Positions 1 through 7,244 are shown, counted from the first letter of the stretch. The stretch is DNA of 64,000 nucleotides from an uncultured Bacteroidales bacterium (GCA_902801325.1 CADCHQ010000008.1:1-64000); one strand, 5' to 3'. Numbers and translations are program-made. Notes: generated from the letters alone by a model not told the origin.

Positions 1-1
1 C

Positions 2-718
2 AACGTGAACAAGGCGCAGGGCAACGGCATCGCTATCAACCGCGTGCTGAAGGATGCCTATCAGAAGGCGACGGGCACGGACAACATTCCGTTCAAGGCA
101 GCGACGTTCAACCGCGTGTTCTGCAACATCGAACTGTCGAACCTGCACACCGACACCCATGTGGCGAACATCGTGGTGGCTACCAATCAGCAGGGCTTGC
201 AGGTGGCTATCGGTGCGCACTGCCACGCCTGCCGTAATCAGACAATCCTCGGTGCCTCGCACCTCGTGAGCAGTTACGGAGGACGCAAGCAGGTGGACCC
301 GCAGGAGTTCCTGCAAATGGTCTATCAGATGTTGCAGGGCTATCGCTTCGTGGATGACATGGAGGCACTGCGACGAATGCAACAGTATGAGTTGAAGGAC
401 GAGCATGTGCTGATGCTGATGGGCTATCTGCGCTACCTCTATGCGAAGTACAACAGCCGTGACGCTGCTATACGCTCTCAGGTGACGGGCAACTATGCCA
501 TCTACCCGATGGACGCAAGTCAGCTGAACCGCTTCGACCAGACGATTGTGCAAACGGAACGTGCCTTGCAGGGCAGACCGATGACCGTCTATGACATCTA
601 TCAGGGTGCTACGACTATCTACAAGGTGGCTCGGACGGATATGCCGAACATCCTGCCGCAGAACCTGGCGTTTGTGCAGACACTGAATGAGGTGTTCGGG
701 CTTAACATCAATTCATAA
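2..718 (+). CDS. Hypothetical protein, 5' end cut by window edge
   Basis: The reading frame is open to the left edge, so the N-terminus is missing; the GTG at 5 is unlikely to be the true start. The visible 238 residues are soluble, with a motif HCHACRNQTILG near residue 72 and a helical C-terminal half. The general look recalls DUF3871/DUF932-type proteins of Bacteroidales mobile elements, but I cannot confirm that by eye. The stop lies 12 nt before the MutS-domain gene, so the two are probably one operon. Function unknown. Confidence 0.7.
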   Translation, partial: NVNKAQGNGIAINRVLKDAYQKATGTDNIPFKAATFNRVFCNIELSNLHTDTHVANIVVATNQQGLQVAIGAHCHACRNQTILGASHLVSSYGGRKQVDPQEFLQMVYQMLQGYRFVDDMEALRRMQQYELKDEHVLMLMGYLRYLYAKYNSRDAAIRSQVTGNYAIYPMDASQLNRFDQTIVQTERALQGRPMTVYDIYQGATTIYKVARTDMPNILPQNLAFVQTLNEVFGLNINS

Positions 719-730
719 TTCGTAATCACT

Positions 731-1849
731 ATGGCAAAGCAAGAATTAACTCCTATATTGCGTCAGTTCCACGACCTGAAGCAGAAGCACCCCGATGCGG
801 TGCTTCTCTTTCGCTGTGGAGATTTCTACGAGACCTACGAGGACGACGCAAAGACTGTTAGCAAGGAGTTGGGAATCACGCTCACCAAGCGGACGGGCAG
901 CCCTAAAGGTGAGGGCTACATGGCTGGATTCCCTTATCACGCTCTCGACACCTATCTGCCGAAGATTATCCGTGCTGGGCATCGTGTGGCTATCTGCGAC
1001 ATGCTCGAACCACCTAAGAAACTCGTGCGCCGTGGCAGCGACGAGCTGACTACTACCGCCACAAACAACCGAATCAATAACCCTCAAACAACCGAAAACA
1101 ATATGAAACTGAATCTTTCCAACACCAAGTCCGAGAACCAGAACGTGCAGAACGCACGAGTGATGAACCCCACAACGGCTATCGTGCCCGCCACACCCGC
1201 ACAGGACATCGTGGATGCCGACTTCGAGGAAGTGAAGCCCGAACCCGCCGCAGAGGAGAAGCCCAAGAAGAAGGTGACGCTGAAGAAGAAGCAAGCTATC
1301 AGCGAGGCACAGCCGGCACAGGTATCTACTCCCATCCCTACAAGGGAGGGGCAGGGGGAGGGTCTGCTTCCCCAGGTGCAGTTCTCCACCTACACCACGA
1401 AGCGCGGTGACACGGCTCCGCAAATCATCGGTTTCGGCGGTGAGGATGACCCACGCTGGAAGGCGCACAAGGATGCAGGTAACAAGTATGTAAGCGCATC
1501 CTTCCGTAGAGACCTGTCAGGGAATAAGGTGTATGTGCTGTTGTTCGGCACGAAGTATATGAATGTTGCCAAGGCACTGGCTGGAGCCTACAACACCAAC
1601 GATCGCAACGCATGGAAGCGTGCCGAAGATGCCTGCATGGCTATCTATGAGCAGGCACAGCGCGACGGCAAGGCACAGTGGGAGGCTAAGAAGGCCGAGT
1701 GGAAGGCTAAGGCTGACGAGAAGAAGGCCGCCAAGGAACAGGCGAAGAAGTGCTATACGAAGGAGGATGTGGTCGCCATGCTTGCCGATGTGCTGGCAGG
1801 CAAGGATGTGCCCGAGGACATCAAGAAGCTGCTGAACAAGGCTTCGTAA
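731..1849 (+). CDS. MutS domain I (mismatch-recognition) fusion protein
   Basis: Residues 1-105 match the N-terminal mismatch-recognition domain of MutS, including the GDFYETY segment that holds the Phe-x-Glu wedge used to probe mismatched bases, and the downstream [15 protein letters not shown] and [10 protein letters not shown] blocks. The clamp, lever and ATPase domains are absent: at 372 aa this is far shorter than MutS. The middle is low-complexity and Pro/Glu/Lys-rich, and the C-terminal third (about 215-372) is a separate basic alpha-helical region ending in a Lys/Ala/Glu-rich coil. Stand-alone MutS-I fusions occur on Bacteroidota mobile elements; their role is not established. A G/C-rich repeat has inserted in frame in the linker. 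The gene lies about 580 bp upstream of the RT, which makes a nucleic-acid-distortion-binding partner conceivable, but that is inference. Confidence 0.8.
   Translation: MAKQELTPILRQFHDLKQKHPDAVLLFRCGDFYETYEDDAKTVSKELGITLTKRTGSPKGEGYMAGFPYHALDTYLPKIIRAGHRVAICDMLEPPKKLVRRGSDELTTTATNNRINNPQTTENNMKLNLSNTKSENQNVQNARVMNPTTAIVPATPAQDIVDADFEEVKPEPAAEEKPKKKVTLKKKQAISEAQPAQVSTPIPTREGQGEGLLPQVQFSTYTTKRGDTAPQIIGFGGEDDPRWKAHKDAGNKYVSASFRRDLSGNKVYVLLFGTKYMNVAKALAGAYNTNDRNAWKRAEDACMAIYEQAQRDGKAQWEAKKAEWKAKADEKKAAKEQAKKCYTKEDVVAMLADVLAGKDVPEDIKKLLNKAS
1329..1367. repeat. Bacteroidales-style G/C palindromic short repeat inside a gene
   Basis: Imperfect palindrome built from CTCCC-type and GGGAG-type runs around a central ACAAGG, read in frame as [11 protein letters not shown]. 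This kind of element is common between Bacteroidales genes. Here it sits in the linker of the MutS-domain protein without breaking the frame, so it looks like a tolerated insertion. Confidence 0.5.
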
Positions 1850-1920
1850 AATTTATAATTTACGATTTAAATTCATAATTTGCAATTAACGCTGCGCTAT
1901 CGGCATGACGGGCTATAAAT

Positions 1921-2412
1921 ATGTCACACAGCAGGATTTTTCAACTGGGTTTAAAGCCTATTAAGAAAGAAGACTATGCAAGCTCGGAGCAATTCTATGA
2001 CAACTCTCATGACTTTGCCGACTATATAGGAGACGAGGTTGAGGGAGCCGAACGCAAGGAGGACATCGGGCGTTTGGCAGACACGTTAAAAGACATTTTC
2101 ACGCTGGATGCGGAAAACGATGCGTTGGTGTATAAGGGGGAAAGCGCTATGTCGGCTTTCAAGGCCGAATGGGCTGCTGGAATAGCCAAGGCTGCATCGG
2201 TCATCAATGGTCGGAACGTGGTTGAATCTCGCCACAGATACGAGGTGGAGAAAGTATGTGACTGTACCCATCTGAACACTGGTTTCCGCTTCAAGATTGA
2301 GGGTTGGAGCGACTATGCCGAAACGGCGGCAGAACTTGTATCATACGTCGCCAGCGAGATGAAGCATGGAGCCAAACTCTATGTTGCAGCCGTCATAGAC
2401 TATCATTGTTGA
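1921..2412 (+). CDS. Hypothetical protein preceding the RT
   Basis: 163 aa, acidic N-terminal half (a run of Asp/Glu near residues 30-50), then a mixed alpha/beta C-terminal half with HLNTGFRFKIEGWSDYAETA near residues 120-139. No membrane segment or signal peptide. I do not recognise a family. It starts 71 nt after the previous gene, behind an AT-rich leader, and ends 19 nt before the RT start on the same strand, so co-transcription with the RT is likely. Its constant place directly upstream makes it a candidate RT accessory protein (inference only). Confidence 0.75.
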   Translation: MSHSRIFQLGLKPIKKEDYASSEQFYDNSHDFADYIGDEVEGAERKEDIGRLADTLKDIFTLDAENDALVYKGESAMSAFKAEWAAGIAKAASVINGRNVVESRHRYEVEKVCDCTHLNTGFRFKIEGWSDYAETAAELVSYVASEMKHGAKLYVAAVIDYHC

Positions 2413-2431
2413 ACAATTAAAACTAAGAACT

Positions 2432-4021
2432 ATGGACAAGATACTATCAATGTTTTTCGAGGCAGGGCGGTGGGAATACGCTATTGCCAAGGGCGTGGGT
2501 AAGGACGTTCCGAAGAACGTGCTATTTCAACTATGCAAGCCGGAGGTACGGCTGAAAATGTACGAGGCCATCCGAACGGGGCAGTACGAGATTGCGCCGC
2601 CACATACGGCGCTTATTCCAAAGGACATGCCAGGCGAGTTCCGCACGGTATATGTGAACGAGGCTGCCGACCGAGTGTTGCTCAGTATTGCCAACGACCT
2701 CCTTTTTGAGTTGATGCCAGACAGGGTGCATCCACGATGTAAGTCATACCTGAAGGGTGTTGGCTGCGGAAGGGTGGTGCAGGAGGTAAGCCTCACTATT
2801 GCTCGGAGCAAAAAGTTAAAAAGTGAAAAACTCGGGTGGAAGAGCGACCTGAGCAAGTATTTTGACTCGGTTCCTATTGAGTTCATCGACCGAGCATTCG
2901 ACATGGTGGAGGAAAGGCATGGACGGAGCGCATTGATTGATGTACTTCGCAAGTATTACCATTCCGACCTCTATTTCACTCCGGAAGGAGACCTGTGCGA
3001 GAAATATCAGTCGCTGAAGCAAGGATGTTCGGTGGCTTCATGGCTGGCCGACGTTATTCTCTATCATATTGACGAACGTCTGGCAAGGTTGGACGGATAT
3101 TATGTCCGTTATTCTGATGATATGCTATTCGTCGGTAATGATGCGGAGGAAGCTATGGTAATCCTTACGGACGAACTTGCTAAAATGAGCATGAAACTCA
3201 ACCCGAAGAAGGTTGAGTGGCTGGATGCAGGCCATTGGTTTAAGTTTCTTGGATTCTCTATTAAGGGGAGAAACATCAGTCTTTCGTCAACTCGAATTAA
3301 GACTTTCCAAAAGGAAATTGAGGCAAGGACCATACGTCAGCGTAGTACGACAGCCCTTAAGGCTATAAATACTGTCAACCGCTATCTCTATCGTGGTGAC
3401 GGTCAGGGACACTCGTGGGCTACTCAGGTGTTGCCTATTGTGAACGTGAGACAGGATATAGACACGCTGAATGCTTTTGTCATGGACTGCCTACGTGCCG
3501 TTCATACGGGTAAGAAGAAACTTGGAGGTCTTGGCTATGACAAGCAAGGCAAGACGGGTTGTATAGTTCGTGGCATGGGCAGGAATGTGACTGCAAACCG
3601 CCGCAAGACGGGTGACGACATCGGAGGCTATGTGTCGCTGGGTTGTATGCAGAACGCCTTGCGGACAAGCAAGGCGGCGTATGACACACTGGTGAGAGGA
3701 CTGAATCGGAGTAACCAGAAGAATACTCAGAATACTCAGAGCGAACAGACCTCTATCGAGGAACTTGAAAGCGCCTATGCCGTATATAAGCATAGCATCC
3801 CGTCGGAAAAGACGATGGGCCGCATTTCTCGCTTCTATGCTCTGCCTGAGTGCGAGTTGAGCAACGACGATATGCTCTATGGCGTTTCGAGAGAGCAAGC
3901 AGAACGAGAACTGGAAAAGGCACTGGCTGCCTTTGCCTACCCCGAAGATGCGGGGTGGTTCTGGCAGAGCGATAGTGACCCCGACCTTGTGGTGCTGCGC
4001 CAGTGGTGTAGTGCTGCATGA
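2432..4021 (+). CDS. Stand-alone reverse transcriptase of unrecognised group
   Basis: 529 aa. All catalytic RT blocks are visible in order: motif 1/2 region TALIPKDMPGEFRTVYVNEA (59-78), motif A SDLSKYFDSV with catalytic Asp139 (138-147), block 4 QGCSVASWLADVIL (197-210), catalytic YSDD (227-230), block 6 MKLNPKKVEWL and FLGF (272-275). So it should be an active RNA-dependent DNA polymerase. Block 4 reads QGCSVASW, not the SQ form of diversity-generating retroelements or the usual SP form of retrons and group II introns. No intron maturase or endonuclease domain is evident. The C-terminal 230 aa contain a Gly/Lys/Arg-rich patch (GKKKLGGLGYDKQGKTG, RGMGRNVTANRRKTG) likely to bind nucleic acid. 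The stop codon abuts the first structured RNA unit, so RT and array are probably one transcript. Confidence 0.92.
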   Translation: MDKILSMFFEAGRWEYAIAKGVGKDVPKNVLFQLCKPEVRLKMYEAIRTGQYEIAPPHTALIPKDMPGEFRTVYVNEAADRVLLSIANDLLFELMPDRVHPRCKSYLKGVGCGRVVQEVSLTIARSKKLKSEKLGWKSDLSKYFDSVPIEFIDRAFDMVEERHGRSALIDVLRKYYHSDLYFTPEGDLCEKYQSLKQGCSVASWLADVILYHIDERLARLDGYYVRYSDDMLFVGNDAEEAMVILTDELAKMSMKLNPKKVEWLDAGHWFKFLGFSIKGRNISLSSTRIKTFQKEIEARTIRQRSTTALKAINTVNRYLYRGDGQGHSWATQVLPIVNVRQDIDTLNAFVMDCLRAVHTGKKKLGGLGYDKQGKTGCIVRGMGRNVTANRRKTGDDIGGYVSLGCMQNALRTSKAAYDTLVRGLNRSNQKNTQNTQSEQTSIEELESAYAVYKHSIPSEKTMGRISRFYALPECELSNDDMLYGVSREQAERELEKALAAFAYPEDAGWFWQSDSDPDLVVLRQWCSAA

Positions 4022-4190
4022 GGACTATTCCCCACCGCACAGCGGGCAGTCTGCTTATGGCAACACCGATTTAATCAGCCGCGTTTTAACCAGAAAGGGC
4101 GCCGTCATTCACTTCCATTGTCAGTTGGAAGTGCAGACGGCGCCGTATCTGGCACACGCTGCTCATATCAAGTCTATAAAGAAGATGTGC
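4022..4190 (+). ncRNA. RT-linked structured RNA, unit 1
   Basis: Begins at the RT stop codon. 5' hairpin CCGC/GCGG (4035-4045); bases GCACA (4037-4041) are complementary to TGTGC (4186-4190), though here that strand overlaps the 5' hairpin so the fold is less clear than in other units. Variable hairpin 4090-4152: CCAGA/TCTGG, then GGCGCCGTC/GACGGCGCC (9 bp), then CACTTCCA/TGGAAGTG (8 bp). Fixed 3' block: ATCAA 4167-4171, five bases, TAAAG 4177-4181. TTTA 4070-4073 can close against TAAA. Strand is assigned from the direction of the flanking genes and shared unit order. Confidence 0.75.
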
Positions 4191-4376
4191 AAGGTTGCAA
4201 GGAGCAGACAAACAAGCCTCGCACAAGGCTATCCCTGCGTGGGGCGGTGTATCTTTAGGTTCCTGCGTTTCAAACGCGGGTTTTCACTGAGCCCTTCTGT
4301 GCTATTTCACAGCCTGGCTCGGTTACAACCCGCACGACGCAGGCACTTATCATCAACCGTATAAAGGCTATGTGCC
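4191..4376 (+). ncRNA. RT-linked structured RNA, unit 2
   Basis: 5' hairpin AGCCT/AGGCT (4215-4230) with loop CGCACA; loop GCACA (4221-4225) pairs with TGTGC (4371-4375). Closing stem CTTTA 4253-4257 with TAAAG 4362-4366. Variable hairpin 4262-4343 has regular internal loops: CCTGCGT/ACGCAGG, CGGGTT/AACCCG, GAGCC/GGCTC, GTG/CAC. Fixed block ATCAA 4352-4356, five bases, TAAAG. The 71 nt from here to the next start codon are A/T-rich leader. Confidence 0.8.
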
Positions 4377-4447
4377 ATGCCGTAAGGCGCAGGGAATAAA
4401 AATAATAAAATAAACAACAAATTTCAAAACTTAAAATCATTACAACT

Positions 4448-5533
4448 ATGACTACCAACAAAAACAACGTGAACAACAACATGAGTAACAACGAGACTAA
4501 GGTAATGTGCCCCGTATGCGGCACGGAGTTCGCTATCGGCGAGCACGAACACAGAGTGAAGAACGCTATCAGCATCGGTAAGGACAGCGGGCTTGGCGAG
4601 GTGTATCTGCCCGTAAGCAAGCGCGGTCAGGCATTGGAATCTGCAGGTATTGACACCACGAAGTACTTTTCCATCAACCTTCCCACGGGTGGCAGTCAGC
4701 TGATGAAGTTGACAGACGAGGGTGTGCCCGTCGCAGTGACGGCTGACGACCCTATCATGCAGCAGATTGTGCAGGGCGGCACTGTGCCTAACCGCAACCT
4801 GTTCCGCCGCTGGGTTATGTCGCAGGTGTTCCACGGGCTGCAGGATCGCGGAGGTTTCTCGGATTGGCTGAAGTGGCACGGCTATAAGTATCAGTGGGAG
4901 ATGCTGGTAGAGGAACTGCGAGTGCAGGCTAAACTCTACGGCAAGGACATGGAGAACTACGAGGCCCGCAACCGCTGGTTCAATCGTGAGTTGTGCGTGA
5001 CAATGGCAAAGGACTATGTGAAGCAGTTGCGCAAGGATGCTTCCGAGCGTCCCACACACAAGTGCAAGGGTGTGCCCTATATCATATTCGGTAACAAAAA
5101 CTACTTCGTCTCGGACATCGAGAAGAAGTTGGTATACCCCGTGGAGTTGCGCATCTCTGCCATCGAGTCATCGAAGAATCCGCAGCAGTTGTACAATGCA
5201 GTCCTTCACTTCTGGCAGAATACGCCCTGTAGCAGTAACTATTACGACCAGTGCGCCGCATGGAAGGATGCCTACAAGGGAATGGGGGCCTATGCCACGA
5301 TGCAGAACCTGCTTCGCTTCCACGGATGCAAGTTCCCCAAGGATAACGACTTCTATACCAGAAATCTGACTGGTCTGCAAATGCTGGAGAACGCCGCTAT
5401 TTCCTATTCCGACGGCGATGGCTGGCGTTTGTTCGGCCTTATGAAGCAGATGCTGGACGAGAACGGAATCAACATCGACGCTAAGATGCGCGAGTGGGCT
5501 AAGGAAAAGAAAGCCAAGAATCTGAAGCGATAA
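4448..5533 (+). CDS. Hypothetical protein with N-terminal CxxC motif, inside the RNA array
   Basis: 361 aa. After an Asn-rich start it has MCPVCGTEF (about residues 20-28), half of a zinc-ribbon-like site. The rest is soluble, mixed alpha/beta, Trp/Tyr-rich in the middle (FSDWLKWHGYKYQWEMLVEEL) and basic at the C-terminus (EWAKEKKAKNLKR). No family recognised and no catalytic signature identified. It splits the RNA array: unit 2 ends 71 nt upstream and unit 3 begins at its stop codon, just as unit 1 begins at the RT stop. That arrangement suggests gene plus RNA are a functional or mobile block, and makes this protein a candidate partner of the RNAs (inference). Confidence 0.85.
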   Translation: MTTNKNNVNNNMSNNETKVMCPVCGTEFAIGEHEHRVKNAISIGKDSGLGEVYLPVSKRGQALESAGIDTTKYFSINLPTGGSQLMKLTDEGVPVAVTADDPIMQQIVQGGTVPNRNLFRRWVMSQVFHGLQDRGGFSDWLKWHGYKYQWEMLVEELRVQAKLYGKDMENYEARNRWFNRELCVTMAKDYVKQLRKDASERPTHKCKGVPYIIFGNKNYFVSDIEKKLVYPVELRISAIESSKNPQQLYNAVLHFWQNTPCSSNYYDQCAAWKDAYKGMGAYATMQNLLRFHGCKFPKDNDFYTRNLTGLQMLENAAISYSDGDGWRLFGLMKQMLDENGINIDAKMREWAKEKKAKNLKR

Positions 5534-5717
5534 GCGTCGCAGACACGAATGGTCGTGCGGCCTATTCGCTGTGAGACGTGCAGACATTTTAGTTGATCAG
5601 GATTTCAACCTGTGAGTTCATCTCGATCGGTCCGACATCCCTATGGTATGTGGACCAGCTCGAGATGACCTGACAGGCCATCCTGATCATCTCATCAACA
5701 CGATACAGACACGCACC
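5534..5717 (+). ncRNA. RT-linked structured RNA, unit 3
   Basis: Starts at the stop of the 361-aa gene. 5' hairpin GGTC/GGCC (5551-5562, one G.U); loop GTGCG (5555-5559) pairs with CGCAC (5712-5716), a compensatory change relative to units 1 and 2. Variable hairpin 5595-5688: GATCAGGAT/ATCCTGATC (9 bp), CCTGT/ACAGG, TCATCTCGA/TCGAGATGA (9 bp), GGTCC/GGACC, ACAT/ATGT. Fixed block ATCAA 5694-5698, five bases, TACAG 5704-5708 in place of TAAAG; the closing stem is not obvious in this unit. Confidence 0.8.
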
Positions 5718-5903
5718 ATGCACGGAGCACAGCGTTGAGAAGAAAGACTGAGCATACAGTTTATTGTACCTGCAAGACGGGCATACTTTAGTGAACAGTT
5801 GATAAGGGAAGGCGGGGCCAGCCGTCGTATCCCTATTGTTATACGACGGCTGGAACCGCCTTCGTATCTAACTGTTGACATCAAGCGAATATAGTCATGT
5901 GCC
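5718..5903 (+). ncRNA. RT-linked structured RNA, unit 4
   Basis: 5' hairpin ACTG/CAGT (5747-5760) with loop AGCATA; GCATA (5752-5756) pairs with TGTGC (5898-5902) including one G.U. CTTTA 5786-5790 faces TATAG 5890-5894 with one mismatch. Variable hairpin 5794-5876: AACAGTT/AACTGTT, AAGGCGG/CCGCCTT, CCAGCCGTCGTAT/ATACGACGGCTGG (13 bp perfect), loop of 10. Fixed block ATCAA 5880-5884 then five bases. Confidence 0.82.
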
Positions 5904-6069
5904 AAGTCCGTGAGCAGGGTAGGGGGAGCGCACCCTATTTAACTATCCGCAAGGCATCCACGCTTTTCAAAGTGCCGGTTCACAATTTTACCTGGATTCT
6001 ACTGGGATATTCCCAGTTTCTCCAGGTAAGTTATACCGGCATCTTATCAACGCAGTAAAGTCATGCGCC
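5904..6069 (+). ncRNA. RT-linked structured RNA, unit 5
   Basis: 5' hairpin AGGG/CCCT (5921-5936); loop GCGCA (5928-5932) pairs with TGCGC (6064-6068). Closing stem CTTT 5963-5966 with AAAG 6057-6060. Variable hairpin 5973-6041: TGCCGGT/ACCGGCA, TTACCTGGA/TCCAGGTAA (9 bp), ACTGGGA/TCCCAGT (7 bp) with a 3-nt loop. Fixed block ATCAA 6046-6050, five bases, TAAAG 6056-6060. Confidence 0.82.
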
Positions 6070-6253
6070 ACGGATGATGAGCGATAGAGAGGATGGCTGC
6101 GCATACAGCCTATTTAGTTTTGCAGAGCGGTATCTTTAAGTGCCATCGCTGGGAATAAGCTCAGTTCAGAAAGGCGGCCATCAATAAGATGGCGGCCTCC
6201 TCTGATTTGAGCTTCTCGTCGATGCCTTTATCAAACAAGTAAAGTATTATGCC
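6070..6253 (+). ncRNA. RT-linked structured RNA, unit 6
   Basis: 5' hairpin GGCTG/CAGCC (6095-6110) with loop CGCATA; GCATA (6101-6105) pairs with TATGC (6248-6252), a compensatory change relative to unit 4. Closing stem CTTTA 6134-6138 with TAAAG 6240-6244. Variable hairpin 6144-6224: CATCG/CGATG, AAGCTCA/TGAGCTT, CAGA/TCTG, then a G/C-rich distal stem (9 of 10 paired) around loop AATAA. Fixed block ATCAA 6230-6234 then five bases. Confidence 0.82.
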
Positions 6254-6288
6254 AGACCGCGAGGCAAACGAAGAAACAAGCCTTTTAT
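6254..6288 (+). other. Truncated seventh array unit (5' part only)
   Basis: Directly after unit 6 the sequence GCGAGGCAAACGAAGAAACA resembles the start of unit 2 (GGAGCAGACAAACAAGCC), but the unit then breaks off into the 109-bp repeat at 6289. It looks like the remnant of a further unit cut by the arrival of that repeat. Confidence 0.4.
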
Positions 6289-6397
6289 CCCGCAGTGGCT
6301 ATGACCTATGCCTTTGATGGCACTGCGGGAACAAATAACGAAGTTTTCATAATTTGAATTTTTGAGTTTCAGGGCCGGCCCGTCGTGATGACGCGCC
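6289..6397. repeat. 109-bp direct repeat, copy 1
   Basis: 105 of 109 positions match the copy at 6893-7001. It opens with a hairpin CCCGCAGTG/CACTGCGGG (6289-6329), continues through an AT-rich tract and ends in a GGGCCGGCCC palindrome and GATGACGCGCC. The two copies flank a single gene (6475-6879). Each copy lies upstream of a gene start, so it may be a regulatory leader, a recombination site or the edge of a gene cassette. Confidence 0.85.
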
Positions 6398-6474
6398 GTT
6401 CCTTTTCCTTATGGAATTTACACAACTATCCCCTATCCAAATGGAAAGTGGGGAAACAATAAAAATTAATTACT

Positions 6475-6879
6475 ATGAAAAAGAAAGAAATTATCCCAGC
6501 ACCGATTGACAATAAGAACCTTATGGAAGATTCCTTTGAAGAAGATATTTTTGAGGATTTTTATGCGGCACCTGACCATTATAGGAATGGCGTGCGACAC
6601 TTGGTGGGGTTTCTTCATCTTCCTGATGATGGGATTGATGGATATGTGAGTGCAAAGTGGAATTTCGGTGATTCCAGTATTACAATTGCACTACTTGCCT
6701 ATCCAAACCAAGAAGATGTAAACCAGATATGCGACGTTATATTCTCCTTTTACATAAAAGTTTTTAAGGAAATGGAATATGCTTGCAATGAAAATTGCTT
6801 TGACGATACGAAATTCTGTGTTGGTTTTGACCATAATGGATATTCCATGAAAGTGAGTTTTTGGTGGGAGGTGAAATAG
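6475..6879 (+). CDS. Hypothetical protein between 109-bp repeats
   Basis: 134 aa, acidic in the first 40 residues, then alternating beta-type and helical segments; no membrane segment. Not recognised. More AT-rich than its neighbours and bracketed by two near-identical 109-bp repeats, which suggests it was gained as a cassette. Start chosen at the ATG after an A-rich leader. Confidence 0.75.
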   Translation: MKKKEIIPAPIDNKNLMEDSFEEDIFEDFYAAPDHYRNGVRHLVGFLHLPDDGIDGYVSAKWNFGDSSITIALLAYPNQEDVNQICDVIFSFYIKVFKEMEYACNENCFDDTKFCVGFDHNGYSMKVSFWWEVK

Positions 6880-6892
6880 TAGTGGACACTCA

Positions 6893-7001
6893 CCCGCAGA
6901 GGCTATGACCCATGCCTTTGATGGCACTGCGGGAACAAATAACGAAGTTTTCATAATTTGAATTTTTGAGTTGCAGGGTCGGCCCGTCGTGATGACGCGC
7001 C
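6893..7001. repeat. 109-bp direct repeat, copy 2
   Basis: Second copy of the repeat at 6289-6397, four substitutions. Its hairpin arm carries one mismatch (CCCGCAGAG against CACTGCGGG), so copy 1 has the intact stem. It begins 14 nt after the flanked gene stops and ends 42 nt before the next start codon. Confidence 0.85.
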
Positions 7002-7043
7002 AGCCCTTTTAAAAGAAAATGATTTACGCTAATATATACGCTT

Positions 7044-7244
7044 ATGACAACAAAAGCTATCAACGAGGCTCTGCAGGCCGGAAAGGTAGTGGTGCTGCGG
7101 AACGCACCACATTTGTGCATTGTTCCGGACTTGTTTGGCGAACTGGTGGTGGTGAGCCGGCTGTTGGAGCCGTTCGACACACGTCTGGCTACCCTTGCCG
7201 ATAAGCGGCAGGCTGTCATCTATGAGAGTAAGAAAAAGCATTAA
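7044..7244 (+). CDS. Small hypothetical protein
   Basis: 66 aa starting MTTKAINEALQAGKVVVLRN. The ATG at 7044 follows repeat copy 2. A helix-strand-helix pattern is likely; no motif recognised. Stop lies 19 nt before the next gene. Confidence 0.6.
   Translation: MTTKAINEALQAGKVVVLRNAPHLCIVPDLFGELVVVSRLLEPFDTRLATLADKRQAVIYESKKKH

Noticed and set aside
746..1468. 240-aa leftward frame opposite the MutS-domain gene
   Set aside because: Antisense shadow: the + strand frame has a recognisable domain, while this one is Leu/Cys/Arg-rich low-complexity with no start signal.
2432..6253. Retron
   Set aside because: No VTG-type motif in the RT C-terminus, and the RNAs are six tandem units downstream of the RT. 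A retron has a single msr-msd with terminal inverted repeats upstream.
2432..6253. Group II intron
   Set aside because: No maturase or endonuclease domain and no domain V/VI-like sequence near the RT; the unit structure is different.
4022..6253. CRISPR array or integron attC sites
   Set aside because: Units are 166-186 nt with weak primary conservation and no short direct repeat; the hairpins differ in sequence and are not separated by cassettes except one gene; no cas or integrase genes are seen.
2432..6474. Diversity-generating retroelement
   Set aside because: The RT lacks the SQ block-4 signature, I see no A-substituted near-repeat pair of about 100 bp between the RT region and any fibre gene, and the downstream RNAs are hairpin units that do not match any coding segment here.
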